DNA from: Cytidiella melzeri
Taxonomy: Eukaryota; Basidiomycota; Agaricomycetes; Polyporales; Irpicaceae
Assembly: GCA_022592445.1 (NCBI GenBank)
Contig: JABYQR010000164.1
Coordinates: 1-64,000, forward strand
DNA length: 64,000 nucleotides
Reading direction: 5' to 3'
The stretch's first letter is position 1, and each line of letters starts with the position of its first letter. The notes below the pieces were generated by a model. That model was not told the origin of the DNA and searched no databases. It saw nothing but the letters and a program-made list of their open reading frames with translations. Of this stretch, positions 33,881 to 46,040 are shown piece by piece. The position numbers and the translations under genes are program-made.

Positions 33881-35808
33881 TCACGACTCCAACCCACTCA
33901 TCTCATAATCCATCGGGACGTCCTTCCTTTCCAACCACGTCGCATCTTCACCACCAAGGTCCACACCCTTTCCACAATCCAACCTCCTCCTCGCCGGCAG
34001 CTCTTTCAGCTCCACGTTCCCGTCGTTGCGCACGACGACGTAGTGTTCACCGTGCCAGCCGACAAAGTCGAGGGAGGGCACCTCGGTGGCGACGACGCGC
34101 GCGCTGTTCGCCCAGAGCTCTGTCTGTACCTGGAAGTCTTTTTCGGAGAGGAGGTTGGGCTGGGGACGGCGTGAGGCGGAGCAATGCAGGTGGAGGATGG
34201 AGAGGGCGTAGAAGTGTTTGAAGGATGAGGCGTATTCATGCTACATATGTGATGTCTATCGTCAGTAACTGTATGAAATATATCGAGGGGGTGTGACGTA
34301 CGATGGGTTTGTCCGAGACGACAGCAGATAAGTGTATCCCGACCATGTCGTTTGGCAGACACTTGATCAGCACTGCGAGTGCAGCCTGCGTCAGGTTCGC
34401 TATCCTCAGCCTGAGCACTCTGAGACTCGGTAACTCGGCGATAACACTGTGCGCGAGTTCCCAAGGGCAGTGCCCGAGGTCAAGTCGACGAAGCTTCGGT
34501 CGGTGCCTCAGGAATTGCGTCACGGATTGGAACAGGCCAATATCGTCGTCGTGCCCAACCATGACAAATCGGAAAACCTCGAGGTGAGGTAAGAAGGTAT
34601 GCCTGCCGTCGATTATATGGTCGGAGCCAAAGACAACGCTGGCGGACGTGGGCTCCTCGAATGTCCCATGAAGCGTCAGACTCTGTAGACTGTGTGCATG
34701 GGCTATCCTCGCCAAGACTATGTGTGAGATGCGAGTGTCCACTAAATCTAAATGGGTCAGGTTGCGGATGGTAGCCGACTGGAAAGCGCTGTCCCACGAG
34801 TGTGTTCGCTGCAGGTACGCTCCGAGAGTGAGATGACGAAGGGTACGTTCGTTCTGGTCGAGAGCTGTCCTGATCTCGCCCATATCGGCGTAGCCGTCGT
34901 CGTCCTCCGCACGCAATGTGAACTTCGTCAAGTTTCTGAAGCTACTGACCCCAACGGCATCGAAGTGCCAGCCTATGAGGCCCAGACAACGGATGTGAGA
35001 ATGGCTTGCCAATACGGCCTGTACCATATTCGCTTGCAATTCCGGATATCCTATCCATTCAAATTCTTGGAGGGATTTGAATGCAGGAAGCGCAGTGCGG
35101 AATATCCCTGTGTGGTGAATATCGTGTGAGGGTCTGATTTCAAAGTATTGCGGTCGCACTCACGGGCCATAAGGTCAAACTTGTCCCGCTCTTCATACGC
35201 CCAGTGAAGACGTAACACCTTGATGTGATGCGCGAACGCCGGGTCTGCTTTCACTCGATCAAAGATGTCAAGTCCTCTGTCGAGGTTTTCGCGCACGTTA
35301 TCCTGGTCTTCACCGAAGTAAAGGTCCAGCGTATGGAAGATGATGCGCACGGCGATGTTCCTGTGAAATGCGGATACGAACAGCCATGTGCGCAGGTGGT
35401 AGCGGGGGATAAACCGGGCGATACGTTCCCATACCTCTGGAGGGGCGCGATGGGAGGCAGGCTCGTCCACGAAATGAATCTGTACATATATTCAGCGTGA
35501 ACGCACTGTAGATACGCGGAAGACGCTCTACCATATTGCCCCTGCGAAGATAGCACTGCAAGTCTTTGTTCGTAGGATCCAGTTTAGCAGCTGTTTGGAG
35601 GTCTAGCGAAAACATGAGTGCAGAACTATCGAAGATAGGTATGCTCAAACGTACCTTGCTGAGCTCTGGCTAGCAGTCGTTCTCCTGCCACCCGCCTCGC
35701 ATTCCCTCGTGCCAACAAAGCTCGACCTATGTCACTGGCAGGTAGTCCGGGGGTGCGCAAATAGACATCGAAATAGCTTTCGACTTTGTCGTCGTACCTG
35801 ACATTCAT
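33881..35808 (-). CDS. F-box protein with leucine-rich-like repeats
   Basis: Agaricomycete F-box-like protein, a likely substrate adaptor for an SCF ubiquitin ligase. The N-terminal exon (35808 to about 35,655) is MNVRYDDKVESYFDVYLRTP...GRALLARGNARRVAGERLLA, a TPR-like helix pair. It continues with AAKLDPTNKDLQCYLRRGNM. The F-box follows: RAPPEVWERIARFIPRYHLR, VSAFHRNIAVRIIFHTLDLYF. The long central exon has irregular Leu-rich repeats (FEWIGYPEL, LASHSHIRCLGLIGWHFDAV, LTHLDLVDTRISHIVLARIA, LQSLTLHGTF, LRRLDLGHCPWEL). The final exon contains VDFVGWHGEHYVVVR-like SLDFVGWHGEHYVVVRNDG and ends DYEMSGLES, stop at 33881. All parts are in phase across three or four introns. The substrate is unknown. 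Confidence 0.85.
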
Positions 35809-36431
35809 GGGTGCCGCGATGAGTTCCGCAGTCGGTTTGCCAGCTCAAGAGCACTCACTGTCCGGACTCGATGAGAGCCATCGCGTGTTCGAGGAGGAAA
35901 CTTGCCTTCCGCATCGGTGACAAACCTTGAACTACGCCAAAGACCGCTGTAGAAAGGTCGTCTGGGACAGGCTGGTTCATGATGGTCGAAGACTGAGTTG
36001 AAAACACCGGAGAGTCGGTGGGTCACTGAGGAACCATGCAGCTGGTATTCTTTGTTCACTGAGTCTCCCGGCAATGTGGTATGTGGGAATGAATACGGTG
36101 TGCCGGATTCCTGGGGTATCAATGTTTATGTCGTTGGCACCGGCAAGACGGGTTCATTGGGTGTCTGTGCTTGGCTATACGCTTTACAGATCCAAAGACT
36201 GCGAGTGGTAGGGACGAGAGAGTGTGCGACGGTCGTTCAAGTTACCCACACGTGACCGCATTCAAACCATGATTCCATGAACCTCACCGTCATCTCGTGA
36301 ACACATTGGCCTGCAGGATACCTCGTTTCTGCAGACTCACGCTCATCTCTGCACGCGTGTCATCAGACACGCGTCGTCGTCGACTTCAGCCACGTAAGAC
36401 ATTGCCGACACAGCTACTACCGACCGCGACC
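35809..36431. other. Divergent promoter region, F-box and RNase H genes
   Basis: Some 620 bases between two divergent start codons. Short frames on both strands carry no motif. No TATA box stands out. Confidence 0.38.
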
Positions 36432-38074
36432 ATGCCCAAAGTACCGGGAGGTGCTCGTATTTATGCTGTAGCAAAGGGTCATCATCCGGGATTGTACTAT
36501 ACTTGGTGAGTGACCAGTGCTGCTCTGGACATCTCCAAGGTAGTGCCATCCTCGCTGGTGACACCCTCTTCCACTCGTCACTTGTTTCAGCAATCTTCCT
36601 GGTATTTGCAACAGCACAACTCCGCTACGTTTGACTGTACTGTCACGGTACTGAATTTCGCTGCCAATCAGGGAGGAATGTGAAGATCAGGTCAAGGGCT
36701 TCCCTGGTGCAAAGCACAAGAAGGTCCGAACGCTAGAGGAGGCTACAGAGTGGCTTGCCACCAATGGGGTCGCGTTGCCCAAGGACGGGCATGCTTCGCC
36801 ATCTGCTGCGTGGACTGCGCAGGCTCCTGTCGCGACAGGGCGAACACCAAAATCCAGCCATCAACAATCGACGTCTACCTCCTCTGCAGCACACCTTGGT
36901 CCCACGTCTAGACCAGAACCTCGCGCAGCAACTGCAACCGCTGGCGCTTCCTGTGTGCAGACCCGGGTCGTGAACACCGACGGTGCCTGCAAAGGCAATG
37001 GAAAAGATGACAGTGTTGCAGGCGTCGGCGTATACTGGGGCGCTGGAGACTCGAGGTCAGCATGACTTGCCGCCTCATAGCGAAGCTGACAACCAGCTTG
37101 TGTGAAGGAATATCGCTGAGAGATGTCCTGGTGCCCAGACAAACAACCGCGCTGAGCTTATTGTACGCTATCCACTTTTACTTCCTTACGTGCATCATCA
37201 AGTAACGAAATCAGGCCATTATTCGCGCGCTAGAAACTGTTCCAATAGACGATGCCCCGCTGCTCATCCGCACGGACTCGCAATACAGTATGAACTGTCA
37301 GTCATTTCTTCATGATGTGTTGGGCGAAACTGAAGTCCGTCGAGGTGTTGAAAAATGGCTGAAACAATGGCGTATAACAAAGTTTCGGACGACCAATGGA
37401 CAGCCAGTGAAGAACAAGGCACTCATCTGCTATATGGACGCTCGGCTGACTGAACGGAGGCAAGCTGGTCAGAAGGTGCGTGTGTTTAGTCCGCAAGCCA
37501 AGTAGCCACAACTTACACAAGTCAAAAGGTCACATTTGAATACGTGCGTGGACACACAGGAGACGTCGGAAACGAAGGAGCGGACCACCAAGCCAACATG
37601 GGATGTTCACTTCCTCTGGGACCTGAACCAGACTGGGAAATGCTTGAGGCAGACACACGAACGCGAATCGCAGAAACCAAGTATGCCACGGACATTGCTG
37701 ATCAAGAAGCTCTGCTTGAGGCATTGAGCGACGATGTACCGATCGTCGACCCAGTGCGCTCTCCAAATCTAAGGCCGCAGTCATCGAATCCGGTAGGCAC
37801 GCGCATGGTGACACCTCCTCGGACGCTACCCAGTCCTCAAAAACAGAAATCACCGTTCAAGCCAGCCAAGCTCGACACGCCGCAGTTCAAGAGCCCAACG
37901 TCTTCTCCCCAGAGGCCAGCAGCAGCAGCAGCAGCTCAGCTCACGGAGGAGGATCTAGAGGTAAGTCCCAGCTTCCTACCTTGCAGCATAGCGCACTCAA
38001 TGTTTCACGCACAGTCTTATGCAGATTGTCTGGTTGGTGCAGACCAGTTAGAGGCCGAGCTGGCTGATTCGTAG
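36432..38074 (+). CDS. Ribonuclease H1
   Basis: Hydrolyses the RNA strand of RNA:DNA hybrids (R-loops, primers), in nucleus and possibly mitochondria. The N-terminal hybrid-binding domain is split by an intron: YAVAKGHHPGLYYTW, then EECEDQVKGFPGAKHKKVRTLEEATEWL. A Ser/Pro/Ala-rich linker of about 75 residues leads to the catalytic domain: VNTDGACKGNG (first Asp), NNRAELIAIIRALE (Glu), RTDSQYSMN (second Asp), and GHTGDVGNEGADHQAN (last Asp). The DEDD set is complete. A basic patch KPVKNKAL-like segment (NGQPVKNKALICYMDARL) fits the family. A C-terminal extension of about 150 residues with an AGC-repeat Ala run, joined to SYADCLVGADQLEAELADS by a final intron, is not part of the enzyme and is of unknown role. 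Confidence 0.9.
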
Positions 38075-38664
38075 TGTTTATCTGAATGCTTTATTTTATG
38101 AAGATTACTTCGATAAAGCCGCGGTGGCATGTTCCACATTGGCAGTGTCCGGTTGCAAATGTCAGAACCCACCATCCAGTCTGGCGTGAGTGTTTTTGGA
38201 TCGGTATATGTTTCTTTGAAAGACTCGGGTGACAAAAGTCTCAATCCTGGAACTACTACCACTACTATGGCGAACGCAACATACACTGGCATACCCGCGC
38301 TGCGCTTCGGGTCACATTGTGGCATCGTGCTGTCGAGTTTTTAACACGGTACAGGAGTTATGATTTTCCAGTTGAGAGGCCTCACACACATCCTGTTCAT
38401 ACGAAGAGAACGGGTCTGTTTCCCAGCTGGCCATATGTTGGTTCCATGTCTTTGGTATCCGGCTGATATAGGGGTTAACAGTCCTTGCATAATGTACACA
38501 CAACAGTGCGTTGCGAAATCACTATAAAGTACAGAAGTCGGGACAAATGTCATTAACTGAAAGTCCGACATGTTTCCAAAGCTACATGCTACAAAGCGCA
38601 CTCCATGACACCCATTTCCAGATGATGAAATCAAAGCACACACAAGGCCAAGAACATGTTGAGC
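38075..38664. other. Convergent 3' flanks of RNase H1 and bHLH genes
   Basis: About 590 bases between two convergent genes. Minus-strand frames at 38017-38643 have no conserved motif. No gene or repeat seen. Confidence 0.38.
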
Positions 38665-40011
38665 TTAATCGAGTCGCTGCCTCTTAGCACGTTCCTCTAA
38701 CCCTTTCTCGTCGCTGGCAGGCGACGGGCTTCCTGCAACCTCGTCAATCGCTCTCTTAGGGGAGGGTCGGTTTTCCGGGCCACCGACCTCGCCCGCGGGT
38801 GAAACGTGGTTCAAGTTCTTCGGAGCGTCTGCCGATGCAGAAGATTGTCCATGAGCAGCCTTCAACGCTGCCAGCTCCACCTCCAGTCTCTGCCGCGCCA
38901 CGCGCTCTTCCTCCCACAGCCTTTTCACCTCGTCTAGCTGTGCTTGGAGGTCGCCCATCGCCTGGTCCATGAGCAACTTTTCCAATGTCCACTTCTCGAT
39001 GTTGCGAGCTTCGTTCTCCTTGAGGTGATGGATGTACTGGACGGCGCGGCTAAGAATAGCGCCCTTGGCCTTCTCCCCTGACCCGTTTGGTACGATCCTC
39101 CCAAGTTCATTTATACCCTCGTTGATGTTGCCTCGCCGTCTGCGCTCGACTTCTTTCTGTAAAATAGATTATCAAGCCTATGAGCTCAATCATCGCAGAC
39201 AGAACAAGATAGATGTACATGGTTATCCTTCCGTAGCCTAGTCCAATCCTCGGTCGACATCGTCGCGCTCCGTCCGTTTCTCCTCCCACTCGAGCTCTTA
39301 GGTTTCTCATCGCCATCTTGCGACTCACTCGGAGAGCCTGGCGGTCCTTCTGCGCCATCCTCTCCTTGTGTAAGCCCTTGCGGTGATCCGCCTGACATCC
39401 ACGAATCAAATTAGACTCAGTGAGTTCGAGAAACATATGGATGCGCGTCTTACTTTGCAAGGGCTGGTAGTGTTGGTAAGTTGGTAACGGCGGATGTCCA
39501 AAGCTTGTCTGTGACATATTTGACAACGCCTCAGCAGCCATTGCTGAGTCCTTCGGCTCGCTAGCTCGAGCAGCGGCAGCAGCGCCGGTCTACATGTGAG
39601 GTGAAGAAAAATCGACAGCATCAGCGACAGTTCCTGTATGCGTGCCAGTCCGACTTCAGCCATCAGCTGCACCCGACACCCCGTCGCGAACGTGACCGCG
39701 TCAAGGATCACGTGGATGTAATTACCGTCGTACCTAGCAGAGTTCATACTTTGGTGCGATGATAGGGAAAACAACGACAGTCATTGGGTGGTAATGGTGA
39801 TACTCACGTAGAAATTTGGACCGAGTCCTTTCAGGATAGCTAACACTTGTTCTGTTTGCATATTGGGAAACTGGATGGTGGTCTGAGATGATTCAACAGA
39901 ACTAGGCGGGGCTGCTGGACCTGTGGTGGTGGGTGCTGCTGACTGTGCAGGAGCGGGTGCAGCCTGCGACGTGGGCGGCGGTTGCTGAGTGGGTGGTTGG
40001 GCGGCGGCCAT
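38665..40011 (-). CDS. bHLH transcription factor, CBF1-like
   Basis: Nuclear DNA-binding protein of the basic helix-loop-helix class. The N-terminal exon is Pro/Gln/Ala-rich (MAAAQPPTQQPPPTSQ). It is followed by FPNMQTEQVLAILKGLG, a middle exon with AMAAEALSNMSQTSFGHPPLP and a Ser-rich linker. Then comes the basic region across an intron: RLRKDNH | KEVERRRRGNINEGINELGRIVP, loop NGSGEKAKGA, helix 2 ILSRAVQYIHHLKENEARNIEKW. A leucine-zipper-like coiled coil follows (LEKLLMDQAMGDLQAQLDEVKRLWEEERV). The His-Glu-Arg set of the basic region (H..E..RRR) specifies CACGTG, as in yeast Cbf1 (methionine genes, centromere CDEI). The tail has a basic KRAIDE / RAKRQRLD signal. Stop at 38665. Confidence 0.88.
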
Positions 40012-40243
40012 GATGAATTACCCCTTATCGCGCGAATTTCGAGCAAAATATTAGCCACAGGCAACGTAATGAGTTTGTTGAAGCAGCTGGTAGTCCAAAG
40101 TGAAGCGTGTTGCTTTGGTCGTCGGTGGCGGGAGCGCGCCCACTGTATTCGGCGATGTGCTGCACGGACGCGATGTGATCACGGGGGAGTCTGGGGAAGG
40201 TCACGGACAAGGTCACGAGCTGGGGCGTGCTCTATAAATTGGC

Positions 40244-40249
40244 CACGTG
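40244..40249. promoter_or_regulatory. CACGTG E-box upstream of the bHLH gene
   Basis: A CACGTG palindrome about 235 bases upstream of the bHLH start codon (40011), next to a TATAAATT at about 40,232. CBF1-type factors bind this hexamer, so self-regulation is possible; the hexamer alone is weak evidence. Confidence 0.4.
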
Positions 40250-41140
40250 AGAACATGACCAAGCAAGACCAAACCGTGAACGCACGGGCCATACGGCGAC
40301 GGTGATTTCCGGGCGGAGAAGGCAGCCGGATCGCCGACGTATTCATGATCAATAGTATACTGAGTTCTGCTGTCCCTCAGGAGTCAGCATCATGCTTCCA
40401 GTTGAGAGGTAAATCGTCTAGCTTCACTCCCAGTCTGCAGCTTGAATCTGTAAAGTTCTATAGGTCAATTTCATATTTGCTCTCTTCGCCCTTAGCTCTA
40501 TAATCAATAAACTCGAACTCCAATTGCCAAACCACTTGCTCTGACGGATTTACAAGGCCGACACAACCTCAATATCAACGTACAAGTATCAGTGAGGTTA
40601 TCATGGAACTCGCGTCCCATTGAGTCTAATTATGGAGCATGGAAATCTCTCCCTGCTTGGGCTAGTCGAATGACCGCGCGCCTCGCTCACACCACTTTTC
40701 GGTCGAAGGTCCATTGTTCAATGTCCTTCTTCAGTGATATCCAAAGTCAAAACTGCTACCTCTGATAGTCGCGGATGGTACAAGTTTACGGCGATGGCGT
40801 CGCATATTGCAATGGCATCGGTACCCAGCAGTATACCAATCAACACAACAAGGTGAGTGCTGTACAATATCCTAACACTTCCTGAAATGATGTGTGACTT
40901 TTACTTAGCGATTATGAGGCCGCTCTACTGAGCATACTACACTATCAAATGGGGATAATCTGCAACGCTCATGTCATCGTCATATCTTTTCCTCGGAGAT
41001 GCGGCGTATCGTGAGCAAAACTCTCCATAATCCCGCTCGCTCGTCATCTTATATTACAATTTGACTCGGAACGCCGTTGATTCTGTGCGCCAGCCAAATT
41101 TGTGCAGCAACGTAACGCAGAGGCGTTTGACTGTGGACGA
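40250..41140. other. Intergenic, no gene seen
   Basis: About 900 bases between the bHLH promoter and the small secreted protein gene. No open frame of note on either strand except minus-strand frames overlapping the next gene. Confidence 0.38.
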
Positions 41141-41152
41141 GGTATATAAATG
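41141..41152 (+). promoter_or_regulatory. TATA box of the small secreted protein gene
   Basis: GGTATATAAATGG about 65-75 bases upstream of the ATG at 41215: an unusually good TATA element, typical of strongly and conditionally expressed fungal secreted-protein genes. Confidence 0.6.
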
Positions 41153-41214
41153 GTACGCAATGAAAGCCTCTCTTCATCACCTTCAACTTCATACTCGTAA
41201 AGTCTTCTCACACA

Positions 41215-41536
41215 ATGCGATTCTCTCTCTTCTTTGCCGTCTCCGCCATGCTTACTCTCGTGGCTGCATGCACCCCCGGCACTTAGTACGTCCATGTTGA
41301 ACGTACCCACCAAAACTCTGTCCCACTGACTGCACTACTTACCCAGCATCTGTGGACCTCCTGCAGACGGGACTGCAGGCAGTGCTGTATACGTTTGCGA
41401 TCAAGGCGGAGAATACGAGCTTGTAGCCGAATGCGGAGTAAGTGAATTCCTTCAAATAACAGTTGAGCATGCGTTGATCCTAGAACAGGCTTCCGCTTGC
41501 AGCGAGGAGAACGGAGGTGCCTACTGCTTGTCATAA
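41215..41536 (+). CDS. Small secreted cysteine-rich protein, 69 aa, three exons
   Basis: Three exons read directly: 41215-41285, 41347-41437 and 41489-41536. All have GT..AG introns (61 and 51 nt), in phase. Residues 1-18 form a signal peptide (MRFSLFFAVSAMLTLVAA). The mature peptide has six cysteines, at positions 19, 26, 41, 53, 58 and 67, suggesting three disulfides. It is rich in Gly, Ala and Glu (acidic). Each exon is too short to appear as a long open frame, so automatic tools may miss it. No homologue is recognised by eye; secreted, small, Cys-rich and TATA-driven is the profile of effector-like or developmental small secreted proteins of Agaricomycetes, but that role is inference. Confidence 0.78.
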
Positions 41537-42121
41537 ATTGCCTGTTATCGCAGCGGCTCGCCTTTCAGTCCAGTACTAGACTTGCATAGCGAACGCAGTA
41601 TGCTGACGTGGATCTGACAATGCACAAACGTTGATAGTGTTTACGCCGGCTTTATACGTAGTTCTGGGCGTTTCTAGGCTGAGAAAGGAAGGTGTTGTCT
41701 TTGGATTCAAACAAGCGCAAATACGATTGAATGTTGAGAGCGTTAACTTGAACTTCGAACGTCGAGTTCTCTCGCGATCCGGCACTTATACATGGTTCGT
41801 TGCAGAGGGAGCTATACATGCCATGCCCCTATATCAGCAATTGTCTACTAGAGCGGCTTGAGGTAATAATGGTGAGCTGGACTAGTGTACCGGTATCGGT
41901 TCGTGGACGTCGAGTCGCCGAGAGGTGCCGTGCTACTTGATATGTGCCGAGGTTTGATCGTGTTCTTTCTCTGGGCAAAACAACTGATCCTCTGTCTTAG
42001 TAAACCGTGATGTCATAGTCGTCTTCGGTGCGTCTGGTTCGCACACCACCCACTGCGCCTTACTAAACACACTGTATGATATATCTACTCTCGTTATTCG
42101 TGTCTCTCACCACTCCTAGAG
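41537..42121. other. Intergenic, no gene seen
   Basis: About 580 bases. Overlapping 69- and 76-codon frames on opposite strands (41576-41861) have no motif. Likely the promoter of the oxidoreductase gene that follows. Confidence 0.38.
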
Positions 42122-43637
42122 ATGTCGATTCCTACCCAAACTCGCCAGTATGTCCTACCCAAGGCAAGTCTAGTTTTTGTAGATACTTGCAACATGTGAC
42201 GCTAACACTCTCAGCAGTTCGATGCCATTGAAAACTTGACAATCCGAGAGGTGCCTATAACCCAACCCAAGGCTAGTGAAGTTCTCGTCAAAGTGCATGC
42301 TGTGTCCTTGAATGTACGGAGCCGCCCCTGCCTCTCACTTCATCGTATGGCTAACGACAATTTCAGTTCCGCGACCTTTTGATCGCCAAAGGCCACTACA
42401 TCGCCCCTACGCCGGCCAACTTGATCCCGTGCTCTGACATGGCGGGAGAGATTGTCGCCATTGGCGGTGGCGTCAAACCCGACCTTTGGAAGGTTGGGGA
42501 CCGAGTCTGCGCCAATTTCACACTGGATCATATCGATGGAGACTTGACACCCAAAGCTCAAGCTACCGCCCTGGGTGGCTCGATAGATGGTTGTCTGACC
42601 GAGTACAGGACCTTTCCCGCCCATGTGAGTCCCCATTCCATAATTAGTTCGGATGGCACAAACCAACTGGCTCTGATAGTCCTTGGTGAAATGTCCTGAG
42701 AACCTATCATATGAAGAAGCATCGACGCTGCCGTAAGTACAACATACGACTCGCACCCAATACAATACTAATTGTGATATCCCCATATAGATGCGCAGCT
42801 GTGACAGCGTGGAACGCTCTATATGGCCCGAAACCACTGAAAGGAGGGGATTACGTGCTCGTCCAAGGTACCGGAGGCGTCTCCATGCACGTACCGCTCA
42901 AACTTTGATAGGGTTGTCTAGTTGGCTTACGCATTACGTCTATGTAGCTTTGCTTTGCAACTTGCAGTTGCCTCTGGAGCCACCGTTATTGCAACGTCCT
43001 CGTCGGATGAAAAGTTGGAAGCCGCGAAGAAGCTCGGTGCACAACATGTCATTAACTACAAGGATACACCGGACTGGGATAAGGAAGTCATGAAGATCGT
43101 GAGTGAAAGCACTGACTCAAACGATATAGAGAAGACACTAATTTGATGGGGGGCCTATACAGACAAATGGAGTCGGAGTTGACCACATCATCGAAGTGGG
43201 AGGCCCTGATACACTCAACAAGTCTCTCAGTTGCGTTAGGATGGCCGGATGGATCCACATCATCGGCTTCCTCGGTGGTTGGGTAAGTGCCGCCTGGCCA
43301 AATCGCGCTCTCAAACGATAAGTGAGCCGTTGATTCTTGTATAGGACTCAGACGTAAGCCAAGTCCCTTTGAAGACGTTATATCGAGCATGCATGCTCAG
43401 AGGTATCTTGATCGGTTCGCGCACCCAGTACGTGTTTTACTGTAACTCAACATTCATTTTGCTGACGCCCCTGCGATTGGCAATGACAGATTCGAGCAGA
43501 TGAACCGATTGATAGTTGCAAGACAGATAAAGCCCATAGTCGACAAGGTCTTCAGCTTTGAACAAGCTGAAAGCGCATACAAGTATCTCGAAAGCCAAAA
43601 GCATGTCGGGAAGGTGGTGATCAAAGTAGCAGAATGA
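42122..43637 (+). CDS. Zinc-type alcohol dehydrogenase / quinone oxidoreductase (MDR family)
   Basis: Medium-chain dehydrogenase/reductase using NAD(P)H. It starts [14 protein letters not shown] at 42122. Then come [86 protein letters not shown] and [12 protein letters not shown]. The nucleotide-binding loop [10 protein letters not shown] leads into [54 protein letters not shown], and the C-terminus [26 protein letters not shown]. It lacks the structural-zinc cysteine cluster, pointing to a zinc-free quinone-oxidoreductase-like enzyme. About nine short introns. The join at GGVS/FALQ works in frame only with a GC-AG intron (42888-42948). Substrate unknown. Confidence 0.87.
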
Positions 43638-43911
43638 ATATCAATATGACATGAGGCTTTGGAAAATCTCGTAATAATAGGGCTGAATTCATAATTCAAA
43701 CATGCTCTTAGCCAACGAACGATCACAACTGTAATTCGAATGGGATGTTATAACTACGGTCGTGAAAACGGCTGCGTATCCAGTGTTACATTCAGTATCC
43801 CTGCTTACACTAGTAATCCGATATGTGTGGGTATCTAAACCGATAGCAACATTGGAAAGTACAAGAAAGACTGCCTGAACTGAACACTAGCACATTCTAG
43901 ACACCAAACAA

Positions 43912-46040
43912 TCACGACGACACAGCGCCAATCATGGCAACCTCGCGCTTCGTCTCCTCCAAGCGCTGTTCATCGAGTTGCCTCCGCGCCTGCTTCCCGT
44001 GCAGCCCAAGGATAGTGACGGACACAGCCAACGTGAGTGCGCCTTGAAACACGAGCGCACGGTGCATGTTGAATGGCGGGTTGGCGTTCGCGTCGGCGCG
44101 TAAGGCGTTTTCAACTGTGTGGTCATCAGTTACGAGCTCTCAAGAAGGCATGCCAATGAGTATACGCACCCAGAACGAAGAGCACGGTTAGGAGATTTCC
44201 GCTGCGCACAATGATCAGAAATAAAAATGGGGGTGCAGCGTGAAGCAGACTTACGCGGACCATAGAATTGCTGCGCTAGCATCAGCGTTACGGGTAAGCT
44301 CGACTGCGAGCTCGAGTGCCGCGGGCAGTATAGGCAGCGACAGCCCACCAATTAATGCCATTATGGCGTACAGCGCACCCTCATCGTTTGCTTTCACTGA
44401 GGCGATGATACGTCAGCAGGTCATCAAAGCACAGATGGGTAACTGCTGACCTGCCCAGATCATGCTCAACCACAGGACACCGAGAGTAGGGCAGAACAGT
44501 TTGCATGTCAATGCGAGGTGATGCGTTAGGACGCGGTCAAACAGGGGCGCTGTGATGCCCGCCATGAGTAGTCCAACAAGCAGCAGCGTCGCACCAAAGA
44601 ACCCAGCTGTGTCGTTGGAGTACCCGTATGGCTCCTGTACGCGTAATCAGTCCAAACGCACTTGCACGTTAAACGGTACAAACGCACAAAGTCCTGTGAT
44701 GTAAGAATGGAGAAGGAGTTGACGCTATAACTGAACGTCAGCAAAATTATATACAAGCGGAACAACTACTCACACTCCTGCGAAGATGCCAAAGTTGAGA
44801 GTGATAATGGTGAAATCTATGCGTTCCCTAATTGTCATGAATGTGTGGTTTGCCTTGGGCTCGCGGCCAATGAGGGCACGCATCAGAGACGCAACCGATG
44901 GATTACGCTGCGTCGCAGCGTATGCTTGATATTGCATCAGCATGTCGCCATAAAAATGACCATCAAAGCACTTACTAGGAGGAGTGGGAGGTGCTTCAGA
45001 CATGAGCAGAGCACAGGGAGCGAGGACGGTGCTGATAATGCTTAGCAGCAGTATCTGATCATAACATTAGCTACTCAACTCTGTGTGAGAGCTTTCGACC
45101 TACTGAAGTCCTTGTAGTCCCCGGTAACGGAGAAATAAGCTGAGCAATGCCAGTGCCGAACGGATTCGCTACGCCTATGAGCATCGTGACGGTTGTACGA
45201 CTTTTCAGCCCGAACCAGGTCTCGGAGTAGAAGGGGCCGATGACTTGGAACGCCGGCTGCGCGATACCGGAAAAGAGCTGCAAAGTGGCTAAGCAGACGC
45301 ACAGTAAGTGTCAAACGGCAAGTACCTGTCCGAGCATGATAAGACCAAGCGTCCCGTTTGTCGAGATGCTCCGTGCCGTGCCTGCGTATCTTATCCAGGC
45401 AGACAGAACGACGAACGTCGAGGCGACATAGCACTGCACATAAGGTCAGGATAGTTCACTCTGTCGCTGCGGACGATGAGCACTTGCCGTTGTTCGGACG
45501 CCCCATCTCTTGCACATCAGCGTGAACGCGATGGACGCTGGAAGGAATATCAGATTCAGCACATTGCTAAACCAATTCACTTGTCCCAGCGTGAGTCCAA
45601 ACTCGCTCGCCGCTGTACGATAGCCATCAGCCTGAGCCACACCGCGTCGAGGATCGAGTGCTGGACTCACTGCTGTTTGCTATTGGGCCAAACCATACTT
45701 GTGGCATGCCTGCCACCATGTTCAACACAATCTGATACCGTTAATCACTCATCTAAGCCCGGCTGGTTTGTAGGACACTCACGAGTGCCACGAGCCCAAC
45801 GAAGCGTTTCTTGTAGAGCCGGTATGTGGTGGGGCCCGTGTGCGTGTCGTTGGCCGACGCTACAAACCTGTTGTACACCACAGAGCCTGGCGAGTTGTGC
45901 TTGTCGTCCCTCGCATCCTTGAGGTCGTCGGTCATGGGAGTGGTCGACAGAGCAGCATGATTCTGTGTGACACCAACTCGATACCGCGGAGTAGCCTGAG
46001 CTTGTGCCGTATGGTCCAACCACGGATTAGGAAGGAGCAT
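43912..46040 (-). CDS. MFS transporter, FLVCR/DIRC2-like
   Basis: Twelve-helix major facilitator. It starts MLLPNPWLDHTAQAQ at 46040 with a polar N-terminal tail (about 75 residues, TYRLYKKRFVGLVALV beginning helix 1). Then come MPQVWFGPIANS, GLTLGQVNWFSNVLNLIFLP (helix 2), CKRWGVRTT, and an LGQLFSGIAQPAFQVIGPFYSETWF block with the NxG-rich motif GVANPFGTGIAQLISP. A large central loop (PPTPPSKCFDGHFYGDM...) precedes helices 7-12 (ITLNFGIFAGV, YSNDTAGFFGATLLLVGLLMAG, LPILPAALELAVELTRNADASAA). The cytosolic tail has KQARRQLDEQRLEETKREVA and stops at 43912. The sequence pattern matches the FLVCR/DIRC2 (SLC49-like) subgroup, whose members move haem, choline or related cargo; cargo here is not predictable. 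About nine introns. Confidence 0.82.
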
